The translations under genes were made by a program, and so were the position numbers. Below the pieces are notes generated by a model. That model saw only the letters and a program-made list of their open reading frames with translations, was not told the DNA's origin and ran no database searches. From Cenarchaeum symbiosum A (GTDB lineage Archaea; Thermoproteota; Nitrososphaeria; Nitrososphaerales; Nitrosopumilaceae), in contig DP000238.1 of assembly GCA_000200715.1 (NCBI GenBank), positions 956,593-1,020,592 of the forward strand: 64,000 nucleotides of DNA, given 5' to 3'. Within the stretch, counting starts at the first letter, position 1; each line of letters begins with the position of its first letter. Of this stretch, positions 1 through 13,200 are shown piece by piece.

Positions 1-193
1 GCTCCTCTTTGTCAAAGTCCATTGCTAAAGCCTGGCCGGCTGCCGACGGCGCGATTATCCCCGAATGCGCCAGCAGGCTATCACTCATCGTCGTCTTGCC
101 GTGGTCGACATGGGCTATCACGCCAAAGTTTCGTATCTGATCCTTGTTTTTTATTATCTTGAGCACCTGCTCTGTCGACTTGAATTTTACCAT
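1..193 (-). CDS. fusA: Translation elongation factor EF-2, N-terminal part
   Basis: This is the 5' end of the gene for archaeal EF-2, the GTPase that moves the ribosome along mRNA; the rest lies beyond base 1. The 64 visible residues begin [17 protein letters not shown] and contain the GTPase P-loop stretch [18 protein letters not shown]. The HVDHGKT form is typical of translational GTPases, and the preceding region matches archaeal EF-2 rather than EF-1A. The start at 193 is supported by an A/T-rich box (216-224) centred 27 bp upstream, the usual spacing here for leaderless transcripts. Confidence 0.93.
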   Translation of the reverse strand, partial: MVKFKSTEQVLKIIKNKDQIRNFGVIAHVDHGKTTMSDSLLAHSGIIAPSAAGQALAMDFDKEE

Positions 194-249
194 ATCCGCA
201 CGCCTCTCTGATCGGGTATTAAACCTTTACAGACAGGGCCGGGCAAATT

Positions 250-1212
250 CTAGTAGATCATCCCGTCGCTTAGCGCCAGCAGCCTCTTTGATTCCATAAA
301 GTGGCATTCTTGGCGCCCCTCTTGTTCCGCGATGTGCAGCGGGACCAGCTGCGAGAGAAATGTATAGAATAGAAACTCGCCTGTCCTGCCGCAGGGCCCA
401 GGGTCCGGCTGGATGGCGCGCAAGCCCGCCCCGCGCAGGCCGCGGACCAGGCGCTCACTGTGCCCCGAGTGTCTCTCCAGTACCAGAACCGTATCGCCCT
501 TTTTGGCGGAGAAGAGCCCCATGTGGGAGAACTGCTCGGTCCGCTCGTAATGCGCGGGCATTCCCAGTACCTCGTGGAGCTTTGCTGCAGCATACATGGC
601 AAGCGGGTAGGTCTGCAGGCCCCCCAGTATGAAGACCCTGTTTTGCAGGGTTATTCTGCGGGATGCAGATTCTGCGCGGGCAAATATTTTGCGCGCGCCG
701 CGTATTCCCACGGGCCCGACAAGCGACATGCAAGTCAAAGCGCTATCCAGAAAGCTGACGCTTCCTGCGGTCAGAACGTCAGAGTTTGGGAACATCAACC
801 GTATGGTCCTGCCGCACGACCTTGTGAGCCTGCTGTGTGGGTTCGATGTGATTGCCACTGCCCTGCGGGAGAGCCGGGCTACACGTATGTTGGAGACTGT
901 GCGCCCGGATATGGAGACTATATAGGCGTCAGTAGACCGCGGGATGGGAGGGTTTCTGAGCAGGTCAAGCGGGTCTGCAGACCTTGCGGCCATTCCAGAG
1001 TGGGCCGATGCAAGCATGCATGCTGCAAGGGAGTCGCCGCTGCCGCAGAATATGGCGCGCTTTTGGGCCGCCCCGGAGAGCGGCCTCTGCGGGATAAAGC
1101 CGTCGAGGGCTTTTGGCTGCGAGTATACATCATCTCGGAGGGCCCTGATGCTGTCCACGGCGGTCCGCCGCCCCGCCCTCATATAACGAGTGTACCGTGA
1201 TGGTGCCCGCAT
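250..1212 (-). CDS. SIS-domain phosphosugar isomerase/aminotransferase-like protein
   Basis: About 320 residues with two SIS (sugar isomerase) folds. The first contains IFCGSGDSLAA (near residue 54) and the phosphate-binding SISGRTVSNI (near residue 100). The second contains VFILGGLQTYPLAMYAA and HYERTEQFSHMGLFS, the latter like the EQF-H motif of the GlmS and AgaS isomerase domains. No glutaminase domain is present, so this is not a full GlmS. Likely roles are phosphoglucose/phosphomannose isomerase or amino-sugar isomerase; the substrate cannot be told. It lies 54 bp downstream of the giant surface-protein gene on the same strand and may be co-transcribed with it. A shorter start at 1182 (MRAGRRTAVD) is equally possible. 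Confidence 0.75.
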   Translation of the reverse strand: MRAPSRYTRYMRAGRRTAVDSIRALRDDVYSQPKALDGFIPQRPLSGAAQKRAIFCGSGDSLAACMLASAHSGMAARSADPLDLLRNPPIPRSTDAYIVSISGRTVSNIRVARLSRRAVAITSNPHSRLTRSCGRTIRLMFPNSDVLTAGSVSFLDSALTCMSLVGPVGIRGARKIFARAESASRRITLQNRVFILGGLQTYPLAMYAAAKLHEVLGMPAHYERTEQFSHMGLFSAKKGDTVLVLERHSGHSERLVRGLRGAGLRAIQPDPGPCGRTGEFLFYTFLSQLVPLHIAEQEGRQECHFMESKRLLALSDGMIY

Positions 1213-1265
1213 GCCGGCCTTTCAGGCCAGATGAAGAAATCCATGCAGGCAGTAAGGCCGTGCGG

Positions 1266-4200
1266 TCAGCCAAACAGCGACCTGAAAAAGTCGATTAATC
1301 TGCCCAGTATGTCCATGTCTTCAGGTGCAGAGTCACGTGCAGAGTCCTGTTCAAGACCACTAGGCTCTGGATCCATCCGGGGTGTACCGGGCCGCGGGGC
1401 CTGGGGCTCTGGCTCGACTGGAGATGGCGCCGCGGGCTCATCCCTGGGCGGCTGGGCTGCAGGCCCGGGGGGCTCTACCTGGCGGGGGGGCTGCGGTTCT
1501 GCTGATGGCTGCGGTTCTGCAGCAGGGGGCCCGGATGGAATGGGCGTGTCGGCGAGAATTGTGCTTACCCGGTACAGCCGCTCGTGGTCTGCAAGCTTTA
1601 GGCCCTGGTTGTCGCGCAGCATCAGGGTCATTGTGCCGGAGAAGCCATCCTGCAGGGGTATCGAGATGCTCTCAAGGGCGCCGCCCTTTTCTGAATGGGA
1701 GGCAGCCCCGGAGATTGCAGACGAGACGTCACAGGTATAGAGGGATGCAGACTCTGCGGTTTCTCCGCCGCACTCTTTGCCGTAAAATGCGCCAAGCCTG
1801 TTGTAGTATACTTCGGCCGCGGCCCCTTCTATATCGTTGAGCCTTATCTCCATGTCATAGACGGTCAGTGTCCCGGGGTTGAGGACCGGGGTTATGACCA
1901 GCGGCAGGCCAGATGCAAGGCGTATGGAGACGGGGGCGGTGAGCGTGTTTATGCCGCCCGATGTAAAGTCAAACGATGCGGAATAGCCCAGCGAGCTTCC
2001 GGTGGGGGCCAAGCCGCCACCGCCGCCTCCTCCTCCGCCTCCTCCGGATGACCGGGGCACGGGGCGCGGCTCGGGTGGCGGCGCGGGCCGGATGCGATCG
2101 GCCTCGGCCAAGTCTGAGACTGCCGGCGCGTCTGTTGGTTCTAGCCCCGGCGTGCGGTCGGCCACGGTCGGCTCGTCGGAGACAGTGATGGACAAGCCAA
2201 ACGCCACTGAATCATCGACGTCTGGAATATCGCGGATCATAATGGGGCCCGGCTGGGCGGAGTCGGCTACGGTAGGCTCGTCGGATGCCATCCGGGAGAA
2301 CCCGAGGCTGATGCGCTCAGCCACGGTCGGTGCATCCTCGTTGCGGCCGCTGTCCACATCGGGCACATCTACAACTGTAGGTGCGTCGTCTCCCGACAGG
2401 AAGAACTGTACAGAAAGCCTGGCCGAATCGGAGACGGCCGGCATATCCGCCGCATCCCGGCTCGTCATGTCATCTACGCCAGGTATCTCCTCAAATGACG
2501 GGGAATCATCTTCGGATATGGATGTGATCCGGGCCACATGTTGGTCTTCGGATACGGTTGGCGCATCCGTTACACTCCTGATTACAGCATCCCTGCCCAT
2601 CATAACGTTCGCGCCGGGCAGTTCCGTGAATGACGGGCTATCGCCGCCGGGTAAGGGTATGGGCCGATTGGCCATCTCGTCCACGCCGGGCACATCTAGA
2701 ACAGTCGGCGCGTCGTCTCCCGTCAGGTGGAACAATACAGACAATCTGACCGGATCGGATATGATCGGCGTATCCGTTCCATTCCGCCTTGTCGTGCCGC
2801 CCACGTCGTCCCTCTCCTCAACTGACAGGGTATCGTTTCCGGATAGCGATATGGTCCGGACCAGGCGGGGCTCGTCAGATACGGCCGGCCTATCTGTTCC
2901 ATTCCGCTCCACCACATTCCTGCCCATCATTACGTCCACGCCGGGCAGATCCACAAACATCAGAGAATCGCCGACGGATACAAGTGTGGGACGATCGGGG
3001 ATCTCGCCTACATCTGGCACATCTGCAACCGTCGGTGCGTCGTCTCCTGCTAGGTTGAACGATACTGCCAGCCTGACCGGATCAGATATGGCCGGCGTAT
3101 CCGATGCACTCCGGCTTGTCATGCCGCCCACGTCGTCTATCTCCTCAAATGACAGAGTGTCATTTTCAGATATGTGTATGGTCCAGACCAGACGGGGCTC
3201 ATCGGATACGGCCGGCTTGTCTGTTCCATTCCTCACCACCGATTCACTGCTCATCATTACGTCCACAGCGACCGGATCCTCAAACATCAGGGAATCGGCG
3301 ACGGATACAAGTGTGGGTCGATCGGGGATCTCGCCCACGCCGGGCACATCTAGAACAGTCGGTGCGTCGTCTTCAGTCAGGAAGAACTGTACGGCCAGCC
3401 TGACCGGATCGGATATGGCTGGCGTGTCCGATGCATTCCGGCTGCTTATCATTACGTCCACAGCGACCGGATCCTCAAACATCAGGGAATCGGCGACGGA
3501 TACAAGTGTGGGTCGATCGGGGATCTCGCCTACGCCTGGCACATCTAGAACAGTCGGTGCGTCGTCTCCTGCTAGGTTGAACGATACAGCCAGTCTGACC
3601 GGATCGGAGATGCCCGGCTTGTCTGTTGCATTCGGGCTTGCCATGTCAGCTATGCCGTCTGTCTCCTCAAACGACAGGATATCGTTTTCAGATATGATCA
3701 ATGTCCGGACCACGGTGGAGGCCGGGGGGCCATCGAACACGGAGGGTTTGTCCACCGCCGGTACGTTGTGCGTCATTGTATCCACATCATCTAGCACGCC
3801 GGGCAGCACGCGGATGGTCTCGGGGCCCGCCAGATCAAACAGGTATACCAGATCCCTCTGCTCCCCGGTAAAGAACAGCCTCGAGCCGTCTTCGGAAAAT
3901 GCAATCCCCCGGGGCTGGTTCTCGAGGCGCCCCACGCTGATCAATCCCGAATATACGGCGGTCGAAAGGTTGTGCGCGATATCCAGGTCGTATCTTTGTA
4001 TGGCATCCCTGTTGGCCCCCGTGATGAACATCCTCTTGCCGTCTGCAGAAAATGCGAGCCCGGAGGGGTTGCTATCCCTGTTCTCGACGTCAAGGGATTC
4101 TACATAGGCAGTCGTATTGTCAACTAAATACGGGCTGCTCAGGTTAAAGTGATGTATTGCTCTTTCGATCTCGTCAATTATAAACAGGTCTATCCCATCC

Positions 4201-7200
4201 GGCGAGAACCTCATTGCCGAGGGGCTGCTTATCGACTTGTCTGGCGGCTCGTTCCGTGGCTCGCTCGGCAGTGGGTTTGTCACGCTGCCGGTGATAAAGC
4301 TGCCTATAAGCTGGGCCGTGGTTGTGTCAAATGCCGTGCTCAGGTTGTATGTATGAATCTCCCGGCCTGCAATATTATCCGGATTATCGCCGGCAGCGGG
4401 TGCGGTCCACCCCATCAAGAACATCAGCGTCCCGTTGGATGAAAACTCCATCGCGTTTACATTGCTGTTGGCGGCCGCGGGCGATTCGGCCTGTTGCCCC
4501 CGGGTGGACAGGTCGTACGGCTGGAGCAAGGTGTAGTCGGATACCCTGTCCCGTAGGTTGTTGAATACAAGCACCGACCTGCCGTCATTGCTCACGGATA
4601 CATCACTCGGAGTGGGATTAGAGCTGGTCTCCACCAAAAGAGCCGTGCTGCGGGCGGACGAGGTTATGTCGTAGGGCGATGTCAGGTTGTACGTCACTAT
4701 GTTGTGGCCCTGGCCCCCGGCGATGAACAGCTTTCTGCCGTCGCCGGAGAATGTTATATCGTTGGTTTGGGCATCGCTGTTGAATACCTCAGAGTCTATA
4801 AACAGGGAGACATTCAGGCTGTACGGCGTTAAAAGGTCGTACCTGTGCACCACCTCGGTGTTATCCATGATGAAGAGCCTGTGCCCGTCGGACGAATATT
4901 CAAGCCCCACCGGGCTAAGCCCGTCCCCTATGCTGAACGGGGCCGCCACGGCGCCAGATATGTTAAACGGGTTGGGAAGGTTGTATTCCTGTATAGAGCC
5001 CGGGGTTTCCACTGCAAGCAGCATGATGGTTCCTTCGGGGTTGAATACCACGGCCGCCTGCGCCGACGTCTCTATGTCGTACGTGCCATTCTGCACGGCA
5101 GATGTTATGTTGTACGGGGTGTCCAGTGTATACGAGTACAAGTTTTGTCCCTCACGCCCGGTGTTGAACATCCAGAGGCCGTCGGCGGAGAATTCCACGT
5201 CAAAGGGGCGATCGCGGGCGAGGCCCGAGGTGGCCGTGGCATAAGAGTCTGCGGCCGTAGCCGTTGTCACTGAATAGGGGACTGTCAGGTTGTACGCTTG
5301 TACGGTGCCCAGGGCATGAGAGGAGACGAACATCTGCAGGCCGTCAGGGGAGAATACAATACCCGTCGGGACCCTTCCGGGCCCGTCCCGGTTGTCGACA
5401 TTGTTGTACACGTTGAAGGTGGGTCCGCCATCCGCCCTGACCTGGGCGGCGTCGTATGGAGCACCTAGGTCGTACCTGTGCACTTCATTGTTCTGTGTAC
5501 CTGTGACAAAGAGCAGCCTCCCATCGGCCGATGCCGCCATTCCCTCCGGGTTGTTCTCCTGGTTCCTAACTTGCAGGGAGCCCACGTACCCTGCGGTGGT
5601 GATATTGTGCGGCTCGTCTATTCCGTACATGTATACCCTGTCGTCTTCTCCGCCGAGCACCAGCATATTGCGGCCGTCTTCTGAGACTATGACCCCGCGG
5701 GGCGAGTCATCCTGCGATACCGTGCTAAAGTTTCCCGCATGGACGGGCTGGACGGTTATGTCGTACGGACTTGACAGGTCGTACTGCTGGATGGCGCTGT
5801 TGTTTGCCCCCGAGAGGTACATTATGGTGCCGTTGCGGCCAAAGTCAATCCCCGTGACCAGGCCATCCTCGACCGTGCTAAAGCTTGCATTGAACGAAGG
5901 AGCGGGGTTGAAGCCAAACTGCGAGCCCAGGGAATACTGGTGTACCGTGTCGTTTCCAGCTACGAACATCTTGAGCCCGTCTGCGGAGAATGCCAGCCCG
6001 CGCGGATCCTCCTCCTGGTCGCCCACATTGTGCGAGCCGTCAATTCTTGCCGAGGATATGTCGTAGGGCTGTTCTAGCACATACCGGAATACTGTATCCA
6101 GGTCGAGGCCCACCGTAAACATCACCGTTCCGTCCACCGAGAATGCAAGCGCCTGCGGCGATTCCTCGGTGTTGTTAAGATCTACTGATGCCGTGTCCAG
6201 CTCGTACGGGTACAATGTATCAGGTAGCCGGTATCCCACATCGGGCAGCCCGGGCCCGAGCGCGCCTATATCAAACCGCAGCCGGGGATCCGCATAATCC
6301 CGCACAAGGTTCCACTTGTTCGCGTCCAGTGCATAGCGCAGGCTGTCCGGCCCGGCGGTGGTGATCTCTCCGGCAGTCAGGGGTATCCGCCCGGCCGGCG
6401 CATACCCGTCGGCGATGCTGATCAGGCCGTGTTTTATGACGTTTTTGTTTACCATACCGTCAAAGGTTATCTCCAGTACTCCTCTGCTGTCCAGCACGAT
6501 GGAAACCACCTGCAGGTCAGGCGGCATCATCACACCGTTGATAATGCGCTCCGCGCGGTCGCTCACGCCGGGCGCACTCGTCCCATTTGCAACGAGCTTC
6601 CTCATCGCATCGTGAACGCCGCCGTCTGCAACATCTGGCGTGTCATCTGCCGATAACTTGCCCATGCGGGCTGTCGCGGCGCCGTCGACCACGCCGGGCG
6701 TGCTACTGCCCTCTGCAACCTCGTTCCTTGTAGCATTGGGCACGCCGCCATCCACTATTCCCGGCATATCGACCTCCGAAATCTTTGCCGTGCGGTCGGC
6801 CGTGGCGGCGTCACCCACGCCGGGCGTGCTATTGCCCTTTGCAACCCCGTCCCCTGTAATGTCGTGCACGCCGTCGCCGATGATGACCGGCATATCGACC
6901 TCCGAAATCCTTACCGTGCGGTCGGCCGTGGCGGCGTCACCCACGCCGGGCGTGCTATTGCCCTTTGCAGCAAGCTTCCTCATCACATCGGGCACGCCGC
7001 CGTCTACTATTCCCGGCGCGTCTCCCTCCGCTACAGTGATGTTACGCGCAAACGCGGTCTGTGATATGCCTATCGGATGCGTGCCCATCTGATACCAGTA
7101 GACAGCAGCGGTGTCCGAGTCGGTAAAGAACATCCGCAGGCCGTCTGCCGAGAATGCAAGCCCCGTGGGGGATGTGCCCTGATCCCTCAAGTTGAAGGAG

Positions 7201-10200
7201 CCCGTGTATTCCACACTGCCCAGCCCGTACGGTGAGCCGAGCTCGTACCTGAGCACCCTGTCTCTGGCGGAGCTTGCCGCAAACATGACATGCCCGTCGG
7301 TTGAAAAGGACACGGCCACGGGGCTATCGTCCTGCCCCTTTACACTGAAGGATCCAACAAGGGAGTCGGCAGGCATGGAGCCGCGCAGGTCGTACGGGCC
7401 CGCAAGGCTGTATTCGTACACTGTATGCTCGTCGGCGCCCACGATGAACAGCCCCTCCCCGTCCGGCGTAAATTCAAGGCCGCTGGGGAAAGGCTCGGAT
7501 CCGCCGACGAAAAAGGATCCGTTGGGGGTGGGCGCGGTTATGTTATAGGGCGATGCCAGATCGTACCTGTGCACGCGGCCACCCTCCCTCCCTATGACAA
7601 ATACCGAGCCGCCGTCGGCCGAGATATCCACGTCATGCGGCTCGGCATCCTCGCCGGACGTGCTAAATGATCTATTGGTCCCCGGCGCCGACAGGTCAAA
7701 CGGCAGGCCCAACTCAAACCCGAACACTCCGTCCCTGTCATTCCCCGAGACTATCATGAGGGTGCCGTCTGCAGAGAACGCCACGCCCGTGGGATCCGCA
7801 TCTGGCAGGCCGAACATTCCCGTGGGCGGGCCGTCTATACCGTACGGGCCGTCAAGCTCGTATACGTGGACTGCATCAAAGACAAAGTCCGACACGAATA
7901 CAAGCCTGCCGTCGGCCGAAAAGTCCAGGCCGGAGGGCGACCCTGCGTTGTCCGCCAGGTAAAAGGTTCCCGTATGCGTGCTCCCCGCTATGTTGAAGGC
8001 GCCATCGAGCTCGTACCTGTGCAGGGATTTCGAGTTCGCCCCCGTTATGAACATGAGTGTTCCGTCTGCAGAAAATGTCACGCCCTGGGGGCTCATTGCC
8101 TGATCCATCACTTCAATGGAGGCATTGTAGACCCCCGTGCTGAGGTCAAATGCCGTGCCCAGGGAATATTCATGCACAGAATCACTCTCCTGTCCCGTCA
8201 CGAATACCTGCAGGCCGTCAGACGAGATAGCAATCCCGCGGGGTGCCGGCGCCTGTGACCGCACGGAGAGCACCCCTTCCGTCGGGATCGCATTGACTAT
8301 GTCGTAGGGCTCCGCCAGCCTGTAAGCATGGACGGCATCGTTGGCAATGCCAAGGATTACCAGCAGGCTACCGCCGTCTGCAAATGCCAGGTCTACTGGT
8401 TCTATCATGGTAGGAATGGAGATGCCAGAATACCGTGCTGCCTGCATATCATAGGGCCTCGGCAGGTCATACTGGTGTACAGCACCGCTGTCAGTACCTG
8501 TTATTATCATGCGCCGCCCGTCGGGTGAGAATGCCACGCCTTCGATTCTGGTCTCCTGTACGGCCACGCCAAACGAGCCCCTGTATGAGGGCAGGGGCAG
8601 CTCAAACTGCCGTGGGAATGAATCCCCGTGTATACTCCTGAGGGCGTCTGCATCAAAGTGCAGCCGGGGGCTTGAATAGTCTAGTATCTCCCCCAGGTTG
8701 CCTGACATGTTAAAGGATACGGTATTGCCTGTGCCCGGGCCCACAAGGTCCGCCTGTACAAGCGTCACACCCGTAGTCTCGTTGCCGTCCCTTGCGTGAA
8801 TTCTAGACGCATTTACCGTCGAGTGATCTATGGGCTGGTCAAATACAATCCTCAGGATGTCCCCCGCGTGGGCCGTAACGGATACCAGGCCGGGCGGAGG
8901 TATGCTGGCAGATGCGTCATCTGAGAACAGTGGCACGTCCGAGGCTGCACTGGACTGGGTGATCCCGACAGGGTACGTGCCCAGCTCATACCAGTGGATT
9001 GCATCGGTGACCGCGTCGGTAACGAACAAGCGCATGCCGTCTGCCGAGTATGCAAGCCCCGTGGGGGATGTGCCTTCATTCCTCACACTAAAGGATCCCG
9101 CGTATTCGGCGGTGCTGATATTATAGGCGGATTCAAGATCGTACCTGAGCACAGAGGCCGCGCCGACGCTTGCCGCAAGCATGACGTCCCCGCCGGGCAA
9201 AAAGTACACGTCAGTGGGGTTCTCCCCCCTGTCCCCGAGGTTTAAGGATCCGGCAAGGGAGCTGTTGGGCATGGAGCCGTTCAGGTCGTACGGGCCCTCA
9301 AGATTGTATTCGTACACTGCATCTTCTGCAAAGCCCACAATGAACAATCCATCCCCGTCCTGTGTGAACGCAAGGCCGTTGGGCGTTGTCTCGGTTTCGC
9401 CGACGAAAAATGATCCGTTGTGTGTAGGCGCGGTTATCTCAAAGGGCGATGCTAGGTCGTACCTGTGCACGCTGTCAGTTTGCCTCCCCATGACAAATAC
9501 CGAGCCGCCGTCGGCCGTGATGTCCACATCCCGGGGGACAGTATCCTCGGCTGCCGTGCTAAATGATCCAGAGGACCTTGGCGCAGACAGGTCAAACGGC
9601 GGATCCAGCGCGAACCCGTACACTGCATCCCCGCCGTTCCCCGAGATCAGCATGAGCGTCCCGTCTGCCGAGAACGCCACCCCCGTGGGCGCACTGTCGG
9701 GCAGGCCGTACTCTCCCGTCGGGGTTCCATCTATCCCGTACGGGCCGTCGAGCTCGTACCTGTGGATGGAATCAGAAGAAGAATCCGGTATGAATGCAAG
9801 CCTGCCGTCAGTCGATAACGCCAGGTCCATGGCATCCCCCCCGGTGCCCGCAATGTACAGCGACCCCGTGTGCGTGCGCCCCGAGAGATCAAAGGCGCCG
9901 CTCAGCTCGTACCTGTGCAGCAAATCCGATTCCGTACCGACTATGAACATGAGGTCTCCTCGGGCAGAGAATGCAACGCCCTGGATGTTGGTCTCCTGTT
10001 CAGCCACGCTGACGGATTTTCCGCTGTATGAACCCGTGCTCAGATCAAAGGCCGTGCCCAGGGAATACTGGTGCACGGAATTGCTGCCCTGCCCCGTCAC
10101 AAATATGCTCAGCCCGTCGGGGGAGATGGCGATCCCTCGGGGCTCCACCTCCCGCCCGCTCGTCGAGAGCACACCCCCCGACGGGGCGGCAGTGCTTATG

Positions 10201-13200
10201 TTGTAGGGATCTGTCATCTCGTAGGAGCGGACCGCAAAGCCTGCCCCGTCAAGGATTATCAGCAGCCTCCCGCCGTCCGCGAACACAAGTGCCACGGGCT
10301 CCATCCCGGGCGTCGCGAGGGACGCGCCAGAGTACTCGGCGGCCTCCACGTCATAAGCAGCGGGCAGGTCGTACTGGTGTACGGCGTCGCTGCCCGTTCC
10401 CGCCATCAGCATGATCATCCCGTCGGGCGAGAATGCCGCGCCTTGCGGGGTGCCGTCTTGTGCCGCCACGTTGAGCGAGCCCTTTTGTGCGGGCAGGGGC
10501 AGTGCAAACGGCTCGGGGAACCTCTCGCCTCCTGCGCCGTTTAGCGCACCCTCGTCAAAGTGCAGCCGGGGGCTTGACTGGGCGAGCACCTCCCCGATGC
10601 GCGTCTCATTCAGGCCAAAGGAGACGGTGTTTCCGGTGCCCGTGCTTGAAAGCTCTACTGGCAGCAGCGTCAGCCCCTCCGCGTCATTGCCATCCCTTAT
10701 GTGGATTCTCGACGCATCAACAGAGGAGTGATCGACGGGCGCGTCAAACACAATGCTCAAGATACCCCCCGAGTCGGCAACGGCCGAGACCAGTGCAAAG
10801 CTCTTCCCGATGACAGTCGCCGAATCCGAAAAGAGCGGGAGGTCGCCTGCCCTGGTGGGGCGCAGCTGCTCCACAAGATCCTCCGATATGGTGGGCGCAT
10901 CCGTAATATCCAGAACGCGCCTTGCGTCGGCTGCATCAGACTGTTCAGGTGCATCGAGCGCGAACAGTGGATACTGCGCAGTGATCGTCCCGCAGACCGG
11001 ATCCCCCGGACACAGTGCAAGATCCCGGGAGAACAGATCATAGCTGTTCAGGCTCCCGGCCCCGGCAATGAACATGGTGCGCCCGTCGTGGGAGAATGCA
11101 AGATCATTGGGCACCCCGCCCACCCCCACCGAATCAAAGGTCGACCCGGACACATTGCCAAGGTCGTACGGCAGCGACAGATCAAACCGGTACACGCCGT
11201 TTGCGTTGCTCTGCGATACCAGCAGCTCAGTGCCGCCCGGCGAGAACCACATCCCGCCTACGGACCCCCCTCTCGAGACAAAGGCGCTGTGCTGCAGCTC
11301 CGCCAAGGACAGGCTGTACGGGACGGCCAGATCATACTGGTGTGCGTTGCCGTCCAGAGTGGCAAGGAACATCCTCAGCCCGTCGGGCGAAAAGATCACG
11401 TCCCGGTACGCGGGCAGGCCCGAGGGCCCCCCGGCAAGCGTCTGCGTCCTCTGTACGCCGGAGGTTATCTCCGCCGGCCTCGACAGGGAGTACCTGTACA
11501 CGTCATCAAAGAAGAACGCAACGAACAGCTGCCTGTCGTCGGGGCTCAGAAAGAGCCCCGTCGGGGGCGTATCTGAACCTGTATTGTACATGCCCTCGTA
11601 GGTGGCTCCGGCTAGGCGGTACGGCGGATCAAGCGAGTACTGGTATATGAAACTGGTGCCGTTTGCCATCAGCATAGTCGTGCCGTCCGACGAGAATGTC
11701 ACGGCTTCGGGGGCGTCCCCTCCGGAGCTAAACCGGTCCACCCTCTGGAGGGATTCCACGTCAAGTGGCACGGGGAAGCTCCTCCCGTCCCTGTCACGGA
11801 AGGCATCCTCCTGATATGCAAGGGCCGGACTCTCCGGGGCTATCCCGGTAATGTCAAACTCCCCGCCGCCGGCCATCATCCTTATGACGTCCGAGTCCGC
11901 CTCCGTCGTCCGGAATAACGAGGATGAGAATGGAAAGCTATAGTCAGGATCGTTGGCGTCTGCCAGGATGAGGCTCTCGTCGGATATGCTCGAGGTGTTT
12001 ATGACCCTGTCGAGCTTTACTATGATCGTGCCCGTCCTGATCTCAAGTGTCGCATCCAGCAGCCGGGGCCCGTCGGGCTCAAATGCAAGCTGCCTGACGT
12101 TGAGTGCGTACTGGATAATCCCAGCAGGGTCCGCATCAGCCGAGAACATCCGCAGCCCGTCGCCCGAGAATGCCACCCCGCTGATCCCCCCAGGAACCCT
12201 GCCTGCCCGGTTGGGCCCCGTGTATTCGGCAGATGTCACATCAAACGGCCGGAATAGCTCATACATGTGGACCAGGCCGCCCGCTCCCCCCGCTACATGC
12301 ATGATAGACCCGCCCCCGGCAAATGAGACCCCCGAGGGCAGTCTGTCCTGTCCTGAAACGTCAAACGAGCCTGCAAGCAAGGCCGTATTCAGGGCGTACG
12401 GCGCCGACAGGTCGTACTGGTGCACAGACCCGCTTGCCCCAGTGACAAAGATCCGCCGGCCGTCATCCGAGGCGGCCAGCCCCAGCGGGGCGGCCTCCTC
12501 TGTGGGCGAGTAGGATTCCCCAAGGATGCCTCCGATTGGAAAGTACGGCGCGTTCAGGGAATAAGAGTCAATACCCGCCTCACTGGCCAGCAGCATCACC
12601 GTGCCGTCGGCCGAGAACTCCACCGCGGTATAGTTTGCCTCCGGTTCAGACATGCCAAACAGAACGGCCCCCCGTACATCAAATGGATCAGCCAGGGTGT
12701 AAACTGCAACGCCGCCACCCGCAACAATCATGCCAAGCCCGTCTGCCGAGAATGCCACATCAGCTGGCGGATCGTCCACTGGAAAAAAGGCCTGCCGGAC
12801 GGCAGTCCTTGAATCATGCGGTATTGGGAACGGATCGCCTGCCAGGTTGGCAAGCGCCCCCGCCTCAAAGTGCAGGTACGGATTCGTATAGTTATACGCC
12901 TCGTCAAGCTCCGGGCCGCCAAGCTCCAGCCGCACAACCGAGTCGCCGTCCCCCGGCACGGAGTCCAGGGGCCCCACCCCGGAGGTGGCAGACAGTCCGT
13001 CCCTTACGCTGATCAGTCCCGGCTGTATGGATTCCGCGTTGATCAACTCGTTGAAGGGCATCTGCAATAGCCCCGTCGCGCCGTCAAGGCCCGGCGGGGC
13101 GAGCTCGATCCCCGACGGTATCTCACCTGCGCAGGCGCCATTCTCTATGTGCTGCTGGGCCGGGCAGACGAACAGCTGCCGGGCCCCCAGCAGGTACTGG

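Noticed and set aside
2002-4107. A 701-codon frame antisense to the DxPxVxD region of giant gene 1
   Set aside because: Same cause: low-complexity, codon-biased repeats leave the opposite strand open. The sense frame has signal peptide, domains and a conserved end.
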